A stretch of 64,000 nucleotides of DNA, taken from the NCBI RefSeq assembly GCF_048128805.1, contig NC_135997.1, positions 23,531,815 through 23,595,814 on the forward strand, given 5' to 3'. This DNA is from Centroberyx gerrardi (taxonomy: Eukaryota > Chordata > Actinopteri > Beryciformes > Berycidae). Made by a program: the position numbers and the translations under genes. How positions within the stretch are numbered: the first letter of the stretch is position 1; the number at the start of each line of letters is the position of its first letter. Of the stretch, positions 40,694 to 51,750 are shown one piece after another. The notes below the pieces were generated by a model. That model did not search any database. It was not told the origin of the DNA and saw only the letters and a program-made list of their open reading frames with translations.

Positions 40694-42658
40694 GAGCGCG
40701 TTGGACGCTAAAGATGCTGCGCTGTATCTCCACGGAGGTACAGGCTAAAGCCACCTAGCGAGGAGAGGAGACCCCCGACACCCTCCCACATCACAGCACA
40801 CCTTTTTAATTTGTGTCATCTTTAATCTGTGATCAGTACGGAGGTCATTTTCTTTAACCATTTCCACAACGAAGCCAGTGGTAGGTCCTGTCTGTGTGGG
40901 GTGGAGCGTCCTGCTGTGTGGAAGAGGAACTCAACCAGGATCACTGAGCCATGGCAGCTGATAAGAATAGTTATAATACGGTCTTCATTTGCCTGAGTCA
41001 TTCTCATAGCCACTACCGGCGTGTGTGTGTGTGTGTGTATCCTTAGACATGTTCTGCAGAAGATTACGGTCACAACGTCTACTCTTCTGTTGTTAAGCAG
41101 ATGCCTCACTAGACCCATGCTACATGTCATGCACGGTCACCAAGAGTTCAGGTCCGGGAGAAGATAATTCATTTTACTGCATATCCATTATAATCCACAC
41201 ATGATGGAAGCAAGTCAGAAGCACATTGGTTCCCTTTTGCTGAGTAAATGTCCAATTGTTTGAGGATAATGATGATGAAAGACGACGATCAGGTAGACCA
41301 GGAGAAAAGACAACATTTTGGTTAGACAGAGCCCTTTTTTTTTTATCCTGTGAGAACAAAAATGAAAAGGACTGCAACTTTTTAGAAAGGTAAGGGTTGC
41401 CACTAATCAACAAATGTGGTCACAAATGATGTTCCAGGGCCTAAGGGCTGAAGTTTCCCTCCTGAATGTACGCTGTTGTTCGAAGAAGGTCTTTCTCAGT
41501 CGTTAGATAACTGTGCCATGGACAATTTAGGGAAGTCGAGGCTCTTTGTCTTCAGAGCACATCTCCACTCATCTGAGACGGCCACGTTCTTCAACACTGA
41601 CTGCAGTACCATCATGGGATCGACTTCAACATAGATACCTTCTCTTTGAAGCAAAATTGGCCGAGCATAGATCTTGCATCAGAGAGACGGAAAGGACTTG
41701 TTTCAGACCGTCAAGGAGGACATTGGAAACACACAGCCAAGAAAAGAGGGGAACACCCACACACCTCTATCATGTTCAGGGCAGCACCAAAATCATAATG
41801 CGCACTGTGCCAAAAAAATATCTTGATTGTCTTATCTAAATGCAATAGTGCCATTCTCTTATGACCACTCCATCTCATGCCTTCTGTTAGCATTGATCAC
41901 TGTCAAAAGAGCACATGGTGTTGGCCCAGAATTGGGTTTCACAAACGTATCTTGGCACTAAACAACTCTCTTACATTATAAACAAATGTGAAGTGCAAGG
42001 ATCTTCGCAGGGATGGAAATGTCTCTAGACTGTTAACAGATATTTGGAAGTCTACGTTGTGCTTGACCTCACCATCTGACTTAGAGTCTGAATGGGGGCC
42101 AAAGGACATGGCATGGAGATGAAAGCCATGTAGCTCCACTGGAGTAATGGTGAAAACTTGCCAATGCGCTTGTCACATGATAGGAAAATTTTCTAGAATT
42201 GTCTTTCAGCTGCCCTAAAAAGGGTCATTTGCATTCTTAGCATTCACACTGAAACCAACAGGTACAACTAGTTGCAAGGTATTGAGGTAGTGACGATGAA
42301 TGCCAACAATACAAACATGCCGTTTTTTGGTTAATTGAAGTGTCGATACAGAACATTTCTGCCTGGCAAAGGAAATAAAAATGACAAAAAATGAAAATAT
42401 CACAGAATACCTTGTAGGTTCCAACCATCATTGTAGTGCAAAGATAGCTTTGGAAAACCCAGCAATTGAAGGTTCAAGTCTTTTTCTAGACAGCAGCTGC
42501 ACTATGTAGTGAAGAAGGTGTATTATCTGAACATAATCACTCCAGGTCACATTTCTTAGATACATGCATCCACCACGCTCAATCAATTGTCAAGGCTATT
42601 ATATGTGAAAGCACAAGCGATCAGGGCAATGAATACTTACAGGTTGTTTGCACATTTC

Positions 42659-42664
42659 AATAAA
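42659..42664 (+). promoter_or_regulatory. sema4b: Candidate proximal poly(A) signal of sema4b
   Basis: AATAAA in an AT-rich context with only a weak G/T-rich stretch about 25 bp downstream. It could support alternative polyadenylation. Confidence 0.35.
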
Positions 42665-44700
42665 ATTTTTGAAATTTGTAGATTGGGAGTGTATTCTAAG
42701 AAACACAACTACTGAGAAACAGAAGGTGTGACTGCTAAAGTAAAGGATGTATTATCAAATCAGTTATTATTATTATTATTACAGGGACCATTGCAGCCAT
42801 TATGAATTCTATTGCAACCACATTGCTCAGACTTTGTTGAGACTTAAAAAGCAGATTTTTCCAAAGATGTAGGAAACTGTATTTATAGTATTCTGTAAAT
42901 CTGAATTAAATCATTTCCAGGGCCATAGGGGCAACATGGCACCATATAGGTCTTAGAATACATCACCAGTTCACTGTATTGATCATGTTAGCCTACAGTA
43001 TATATTCCAACATCATACAGAATCAATATTTTGCTATATCGAACACTGAGGACATGACAAAATGCTATGTGTCTGCTACAAGTTTGACAAAGTAATTGCA
43101 CAGCATACTGCGCAACAGTGGTCAGTGTTTTTTTTTTCTTTTTGTTTTTGTTGTGTATATATCTGTACTTAATATTGTGTGTTTTTAAGGGACCTTGTGC
43201 AAGATGTGTTGTAGAGATAGTTTTGAAACTAGAGAGTGCACACTGCTGATATTTTTTTCATAGTGCTTTACTGCCTACTTCAGCATACATTTCTCGTCTT
43301 GCACAAACTACGGCACACTTCTCAGTACGTTGTCAGTTCAACACCTGGCCTGGTATTTATCAAGCATGTCAAAGCAGGAGTGGTATCAGTTTTGCCTTTC
43401 CTGTGATATTGAATTATCTTAATCCTGTTTGCCTAACTCGCCAACTGACACTGACCAAATAAACAGATGTATTCCCTTTTCAAACAGATGCATGGCAAAC
43501 CGAGCCGAGGCACAGTGGAGTATAGCACATTATAGAAAGGTACCTAGAAAGGCTTCAGTGGAGCGCAGCACATACTGTTTAGCACCCCAGCTAAAACAGA
43601 GTTTGTAAGCTATAGTAGAATTTAGCACATACCGTCAGGCTATGAATAACCTGCTTTGAGATGCTTGATAGATAAAGGCCACAACATATTTTCAAAATGC
43701 CTTTAGATGTAACTTTGTTCTGCCTTTAGCCACGTGCCGCATCGTACAGCACCCAGCAGTGACCTCGCCAACAGTAGTGTGGTGCAAGGCTTGATTGTAG
43801 CCCCCCGTGGGCACACTTAACTAACTCCACTACTACATGACACGGGTTGACACTCGAATGGATCCACCCTCGCCACCCTGCAACTTTACCTGCAAACAAC
43901 AAGACTGGGAGCTGCTCAAAATCTTGTCTCGTTTCGGAGTCTTTGCTTGTGTCAAAAGTGATACTGTGCTCATAGGAAAGACCTTCCTGAAGCATTCCTT
44001 ATGTAACAATATTACTTGCTAATCTTATATAAAGCTGAAGTTACAATACCATTTGGCCGTGCATCTTAATTATGCCAAAAGGAAAATATTGTACATTATA
44101 CAGATGTGCATATTTGTTAAAGACACAGGCTTTTGATTAAAAAGCAAAGAATAATGCCATGGTGATTGATGGTTAACTTTTTGAGTGGCTCCCCAGTAAT
44201 GCAACATACTGTACTGTACATGAATGTAGCCAAGTTAATTATAATATATCACATATTTTGCAGAACATCTTCAAGGATATTACAGCAGTCTATTTTCCTA
44301 AAATGGCTATAGTAGGCAATCCATTGCATCATCTTTGTAGGGATTTTTGAAACAGTCAGACTACAAGGAAACAGCACAATAGAAATAATTAATCATTTTT
44401 GTGCTGCGCTATGTAGTATTACAGTAAGATGCAAGCACAGCTCCAAATCCTCCATATCGGCCATGAGACACAGCAGCAGCTTTGCCTCAGCATACTGTAC
44501 ACCATAAGCTTAGTTGACTGAAGAACTATTAGACTAATGTGGTCTTGTAAGCCTGCATGAAAATGTGTTTTTTATTGGATCTGTTGTGTACAAAAAATGT
44601 TGTGAACCGTATTTTTTTGTATCATATATTGATATTGTGACTGTTGTTTTTATTATATTGTACATAAAAAGCACTTTATTTTAATTTTTTAAGATAAATG

Positions 44701-44706
44701 AATAAA
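44701..44706 (+). promoter_or_regulatory. sema4b: Distal poly(A) signal of sema4b
   Basis: AATAAA preceded by TGTACATAAA and T-rich sequence and followed, about 20 bp later, by TGTGTGTGTCC, a classic GU-rich downstream element. It is the best transcript end between sema4b and the next gene. Confidence 0.7.
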
Positions 44707-44725
44707 ATACATGTTTTGAAACATG

Positions 44726-45502
44726 CATGTGTGTGTCCATCTTATGCTGTGTATTGCTGACTGGATTCTTGGTCTCTTCTCCTTTGCATAGAACTGATGG
44801 TAGCTGAGACAAACGGTGAAAAAGAACTCCTAGATTTGAATACCAAATATTGTATTTGCATATAACTTCAGCAGTGAAAACAACATAAAACTGTTATGTA
44901 AACAAAGCAATGTGAAGTTTATATCAACCATTTTCCAATTGCATATGGAAATAAAGCCACAAGCGGCAATTGTAGGGGTCTAAGCACAATATGCCAATAT
45001 GACTGAAGATGACTTTTAGAAGAAGGAAAAAAGTATACAATAGAAGTGGATAGGGCTCATGTATTTCATAACTTATATTTGTATCGTTATGAGTTCATTA
45101 TGCTATCATTATGAGTGTGAACACAGTTGATAAGCATGCTACACTGAGCATTTTAAAAGTGCAATGGAGATTATAAACGGTGCTTGAGTTATAAATACAA
45201 TGGAAGTGAATGAGGCTCATTTACATCAATTATATAATTCATAAACTATGAAAGCTTTGGTTTGGGAATATTATATAGTTGATCAGTGTGCCATAATGAG
45301 TATTTAGAGATGAGTTTCTACTGTTTTCAGTGGCTGAGTTAAGAAATTAAGAAGAAGCAGAAAAATAGTTTTTCATAAAATGCAAAATTAGAGAAGAGGG
45401 TGAAAGATGATTCACCAGAGCATATTAGTTTTTTCCCTTGCTTAGTGATCAAGATTTTGTGCTCCTTGCACCAGGTTATTGGTCTTTTTGCATTGGATAC
45501 AC
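44726..45502. other. Intergenic spacer sema4b / ERAP2-like gene
   Basis: Under 0.8 kb separates the likely end of sema4b from the probable first exon of the aminopeptidase gene. It is AT-rich, and I see no TATA box placed convincingly and no exon. Confidence 0.6.
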
Positions 45503-45691
45503 ATGGTTTCTGAGGGCAGCCCTGACTTAAATACCAGCTGTGTGAGGCTCACTGTGTGTGGCTGCGGTCCGGGAGTGAATGATACTTTATCAGCATGGAC
45601 AGAGAGTTTATGGCACAGGGACTCTGAGTATCTCTGTGCTGCTTTGTTTGAGCTACTGGCACTGCTCTCTTTCACACCTAGCACCTCACAG
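45503..45691 (+). other. erap2: Possible 5' exon of the ERAP2-like gene
   Basis: A strong donor (CACAG|GTAAGA at 45692) pairs naturally with the acceptor CTTGGTCAG at 46265. It would give a leader exon upstream of the ATG at 46276. Across that junction the frame stays open back to an ATG at 45503, so this could instead add 66 residues to the N-terminus. Without transcripts I cannot choose, and an untranslated exon is simpler. Confidence 0.45.
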
Positions 45692-46275
45692 GTAAGAACT
45701 ACAATAAGTTACAGCATTCTCTTTTTCTCAACTGAAAAAAATTGCATTTCAATGTCATGATGCAAGAGCAATCTTTTGGGTGATTGTAGATGGGCAAACT
45801 TTTTTACCTATAGCACTCAATGTTATGCATTTTAATTTGGTCTCATTCACCAATGCCCATTCAAACTCTGAGACAATGTTACACATTTCCATTGGCACTA
45901 ACGATGGCCCTGAAACCTTGTTCTCAGTGTTTATAGTCTGTCTGTAAATTAAAAGCTCATATTTGAAGATATGATGAAAACACTGAAAATTGGAATGCTA
46001 TTAAGTTAGAAATTTTAAAAAAATATATATTTTCTGTAAGTATATTAAGCATGTTGTCTATCTAGGTACCAAGAGTAGGGGTTCTTTGGGTTATTTTGCC
46101 CCAGGACCAAAATTGTATAAGTTGAGTCCCTGGGACCCAGTAGTTTGCTTCTTATGTGGGGACACACCAAAAGTGGCCCTGCAACATATTGGCCTATAGG
46201 TATTTCTAATGTTGATTCTTGTTAAGAGAGAGCATTATGTTTAGTTTGTCTTTCTGTCTTGGTCAGGCTGTAGCC

Positions 46276-46844
46276 ATGTTGTCTACGATCCTGTACCTGC
46301 TGTGGGCTCTGATCACAGTACGGGCAGATCAAAAACTACAACCTGACGAGGTCAACACCGTGACCCCTCCTGAGGAAACCTTCCCATGGAGCCAGCCCCG
46401 ACTCCCCACCAGCATCAAGCCCGAACACTACTTCTTGTCTGTTCACCCCGACGTCGGCTCTGACTCCTTCACAGGTCAGGTCCGCATCCTGATAACAGTG
46501 GTGAACGACACCAGCTTCATTATCTTGAACAGCAAGGACCTGGTCATACAGGAGGCCACTCTACTAGGCCTCTCTGTGCCCTCTCTCATCTACCAAGAAG
46601 CACGGCCAGTTCAAAGCCAGATGCTGCACAGAGCGAATGTAGCGCAGGAGAAGTTGGTGAAACAACCAATGGCTTTACGTGTGTTGGAGTCCGAAGCCAC
46701 AGAGCAGCTGGCTCTGCTCATGGATACGCCTCTCGTAGCGGGGCACAAGTACCAGCTATCTCTCTCTTATTCTGGAAAATTCTCCGACAGTAACTCAGGA
46801 ATCTACAAAGCCTCCTATCGGACACCTGCTGATGCAGCCCCCAG
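46276..46844 (+). CDS. erap2: ERAP2-like coding exon 1: signal peptide and N-terminal domain
   Basis: Residues 1-189 plus two bases. [18 protein letters not shown] is a hydrophobic signal or anchor. It is followed by [17 protein letters not shown], the standard opening of oxytocinase-subfamily M1 domains. A large first coding exon is typical of ERAP/LNPEP genes. The ATG has GCC before it (G at -3). The donor is AG|GTAGGG. Confidence 0.93.
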
Positions 46845-47589
46845 GTAGGGAAAACTCAAGGCTGACTTAATTGGATACCTTGACATTTTGAATTTTAGTT
46901 GGTCAGTTTTTTAACTTCACCAGACATTTCAGTTTAGTGGGGAAAAAAAAAAGTTTCTACATTTGTACTTCACCTCTGAAATTTTGAGATCCTCTTAAGA
47001 TGTGAACCTACACTGGAATGCATAAAGTATCTTAGAATAGAAGTTGTCCCTTGTCCACTTGTCCCTTTAATGTTAAGTTTATGGCCATGCAAAGTCAACA
47101 GTGAGTCTTTATCAGTACTCCTACTTGTACAAATTTACATACATGGCCAGAGAGTGACACGATTCAACTGCTGGCTGTTGTTTTTCCTGTATTTTCTCCT
47201 ATTGTTTTTCTCTCTATTTTTCTTATCTAGAACCATTGTAGCCACGCACTTTGAGCCCAGCGCCGCCCGAAAGGCTTTCCCGTGTTTTGATGAGCCGAGT
47301 ATGAAGGCCGTGTTTTCCCTGGTGGTTGTTCGACGAAGTGAGCACATATCCCTTTCCAACATGCCAAAGGTGAGAATAGCAGGAATATATGCAGTTGCAA
47401 GAAAAGACACAGGACTCTGTTTGACATCTTTGTGCAGATGACTTGTTCTGCATTGTGAATATGTACACTTTTCTCCACTGCCATAATTTCAGGTCATGGT
47501 TTGCTTTGAGACCTTGTAGACTCTCACTACCTGTTCGCAGAAAGATAATATTCTCTCCCTCTATCTTTCCCTCTCTCTCTTTCTCTACA

Positions 47590-47627
<38 letters not shown>

Positions 47628-50600
47628 TGCTCATTCTCCCACTCTCTCTATCTCTCTCCTCTTTGTCTACTCTCTCTCTCTTTCTGCCTCTAACACACAC
47701 ACACACACACACACAATCTCATACTCCCTCTCTCTCTCTCTCTCCCTCGGCAGTTACACACTGAGGCCATTGAAGACGGTCTAGAGCAGGACTACTATCA
47801 GACCAGTGTGAGGATGAGCAGCTATCTAGTGGCCTTCGTCATCTGCGATTATGCTGTCAACTCAGCAGAGACAAAGAGAGGAGTCAAGGTCAGGTTTTGC
47901 AACTGATAGAATGTATATATACAGTATCTATCTATTTCTCATTATTTATTTATTTGTTTGCCTGTTGCTTGCAATTGATATAATATAGAATCTCATATTG
48001 TTCCCCCCACACAAAAACAGTTCCCTGACCTTTGCAAATGGCTTGTAAAGTATTCAAAGTATTCAAAATGTATGGGTGTCAATGGAAAAATAGCTTTTTT
48101 ATTCATTTTTGAATTGAAAAAGGTATTGGTTTCTCCAGGTATCTGTCTTTGCAGCAAACCATCTGATAAACCAAACTCACTATGCGCTCCAATCTGCAGT
48201 GGAAATAATGGACATCTATGAGCAACTATTCCAGATTGCCTATCCTCTGCCAAAATTAGGTACCTACTTAACATTGTAGACAACACCAGGCTATCCTCCA
48301 CACACACTTGATAATGTCTAAATGTGTGTGACTGGCTCCTGTCTCTCCAGACCTGGTGGCCGTTCCAGACGTTGAGGCGGTGGGGACGGAGAGCTGGGGT
48401 CTGGTGACGTTCAGGGAGGCGTCTCTTCTGTACCAGGAGCAGAGGGAGAGCAGGAGGAGCCGGCTCCGGGTCAGCCTGCTCACCGCACATGAACTGGCAC
48501 ACCAGGTACAGCACAGAACCAATCACATGATCAGATGATGGTGACATCACCACCAATACTACTACAACAGCTACTGCTATTGTGACTGTGGTAGTACTCT
48601 AGTCTACTACTACTACTACTACTACTTGTACTAATCATCATCATCATCATCATCATCATCTTTATCATCTTCATCATCATCATCATCATCATCATTACTA
48701 TTATCATCATCTTCACCACCATCATAATCATCATCCCTATCACCATCATCACTATCATCATCATTATCATAATCATCATCACTGTCATCATCATCATCAT
48801 CATCACTATCATCATCACTATCATCATCATCATTATCATAAGCATCATCACTATCTTCATCTTCATCATCATCATCATCATCACTATTATCATCGTCATT
48901 ATCATAATCATCATTACTAACACCATCATCACCATCACCATCATCACTATCATCATCGTCGTCATCGTCATCATCATCATCATCATCATCACTATCATCA
49001 TCGTCATTATCATAAGCATCATCACTATCTTCATCATCATCATCATCATCACTATCATCATCGTCATTATCATAATCATCATTACTATCATCATCATCAT
49101 CATCATCATCATAACATATGAGGAAATTTTTATTTATCTTTTTTTAAGTTTATTCTTCCAGGTATCTGGAATATTTCAACAAATGTATCTGAAGCTCATT
49201 TGCTTTTTTTTTTCACTGCTCTTCTACTTTTGACCACATCTGGTGCAAATATTAAGCGACTCCTCACATCCTCCTGCACTCATACCACATATCACTGACT
49301 GTAATTAGCACAGCAGTTGCAAGCATCCAGCCCGTTTGGATGATTCAGAACTCACCATAACAAGAACGCAATATGAACCATCTCTCTTGAGAGAGGCAAA
49401 CGTTTATCATCTGTCGTGGTCATACGAACATCTGGAAATCTGACTGTTTCAACATCAGCAGACAACGGTTAAAGGAAAGGAAACAATGAAGGAAGTTGAA
49501 AGGAACCAAGGAAGTAAAGTGGGTGCAGCTTTATAAATATAAATTCTGACCATCTGGCCCCATAAACAAATAGCAGAGTCTCAGTGGAGGGCATTTTATT
49601 CTCTGTTTCCGAGAATAGTGAGACCAGGTTTATTACTCATCAACCATAGATATTTACACTTGCAGTCAAATATAAAAGCAATACATTATGGTACAACAGA
49701 TTGTTATGCTGTTTCTCGGTGCACAAATATGCAGTAAAGTATGAAATATGTAGAGTAATATCTAATATATAATATATCTGCAACATTTACAGAAGTAGTT
49801 CTCAAGGTGGATTCCTTCCTTCCTTCCTTCCTTCCTTGAAAAAGTCCCCAGGAAAATGAAGAACAATTTACTTTTGTTATCATTTCATTTATTGATAACG
49901 ATTTTCTTATTACCATAATGCAATGGAAGTTAGTACAACTTTAAACCTCTTAAAACACGAGGATGTTCTCTGTAACATGGCTATTTAGCAGGTAATCCTT
50001 AGCGTGGAAAAACTTTGAGAATGGCTTATTTACAGTACGTCTGCTGGTGTTTTGGCAGTGGTTCGGCAACCTGGTGACGATGCACTGCTGGAGAGACGTT
50101 TGGCTGAAAGAGGGCTTTGCCAGCTACCTGGAGCACATAGCCGTCAGACACCTGAAGCCTGACTGGTGTGTGGTGAGTTAGCCATTAGCACCTGGCTTTA
50201 AAGTCTTAATCCAGATTTTTTTTAAATGTATCCACAGCAGACTGTGTCCAGATATGGTTTAGGCAGTTTGGAAATACAATATATGATATCTAAGATCTAA
50301 GATACATACCTGTGTGTGCATTGAATGAAAGTGTAAGTCTGAAAAAAGTTGTGTATCATCAGTGTCACTGCAAAACATCTTGCGTTCCTTTTTTAGTGTA
50401 ACTGGCAGCTGACATTGGTCCAGACATGCTGAAAAGGTTTAAGAGATAATGCATTCTAAAATACAAAAAAAAAGTAGATGAAAGTGAATAGGAAAATCAC
50501 TCATCATTTCCTGAAAAATAGATCTAAGGTTTCTGCAGAACACTAACAGTATGTTAGGTAGTTGTGTTTATTATGGATATATTCATAGATATTTGAACCA

Positions 50601-51716
50601 AAGAACCTGCATAATAAAGTAACCTCTCTGTAATTAAGTATAGTCTCATCCAATCATAAATCAAAACACTGGTATATTTTGCTCCAGTGTTTTCAAACAA
50701 TGCAAATATAATCAAACCTATTATAGCTTCATAATTCATGTTAAGCTGTTACACACCATTGGTCCTTTTATCAGCAGCAGTCAGCAGCACTGTCAATCAC
50801 TGAGATAGAGTGAAATCTCTTCATCCCCATGTGGTGGGAATAATCTTTTGTTTATGTTTGGATTATAAATTTGGTCTTTAATGAAAACTAAATCCGCCCT
50901 AAGCAGAACTGACTCACAGATGTGTTTGACATGGCATGTGCACCACATGATCGTCACTTAAACAGTATTTACAGTCCAAACAAAAGTCTATATAAATGTA
51001 TTTATATCATTCTTCTTTTCTTCATTCTGATTCTTTCAGCTTCATTTGAAAATGTTTATTGATAAATAAATCACATGTTTAAGATTTAAAAAAACATATC
51101 CCTCAGGGGGTATGCATACCAGATTTTTTTTTTTTTCTTTTTTTTTGCATATTTCTTGATTTAATTAAGCATAATGATGCAGTTTCCTGGATTGAGGTGC
51201 TGTGAGAACATCTCTGATGAATGACTTTCACCCCCTGATTTTCTAAATTTGTTTGGGACAGCTTAATTGAGGCTAAATCATGACATTTACAGCTACAGAC
51301 ACTTTTAAGGAAAGCCATGTTTCTTTTCAAGTTCTCCCATCAGGGAGCCAACTCACAGTGCCAATTACCTGAACTAATTTGGTTGGCATTCATTTCTGCC
51401 CTCGACAAGGGCATGTTAGACTAGTGAGGAGAGCTGCAGGCAGCTGGAGACATGATTCATTTTTCTTACTGTTTTCAGGCCTGTTTACCAAAGCAACAAT
51501 GTAATCAATAACCTTCAGCTTCATCCTTTATACAGCGTGTCTGCCTTTGACTTATCTTACTGTTTTACGCCTACGTGTCAAAGAAACATTTCCATCACAT
51601 TTTCTGTTCTGTTCTGTTCTGTTCTGTTCTGCTCTGTTCATATTAAAACCTTGCACTATCAGTAGAATTCAGAGTAAGAGCAGGCTGTAATATTTCTGTC
51701 CAGTATTATTCAAACT

Positions 51717-51750
<34 letters not shown>

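Larger units (their letters stand above)
40694..44725 (+). other. sema4b: sema4b 3' UTR (probable, about 4 kb)
   Basis: From the stop codon to the poly(A) signal at 44701 I find no splice-supported coding sequence, only AT-rich unique DNA with a GT run (41021-41038) and a TTA run (42764-42781). An earlier AATAAA at 42659-42664 could end a shorter transcript. Continuity as one UTR is inferred, and an unrecognised boundary inside it is possible. Confidence 0.6.
48506..50058 (+). other. erap2: ERAP2-like intron 5, inside the zinc signature
   Basis: 1.55 kb between HELAHQ and WFGN. Its first half is a trinucleotide tract (48602-49112), followed by ordinary AT-rich DNA with a CCTT run at 49805-49838. 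Confidence 0.9.

Noticed and set aside
48531-49112. Open frame of about 190 codons on the minus strand, almost all Met and Ile
   Set aside because: It is a direct translation of the ATC trinucleotide tract, with no start context, splice support or family similarity.
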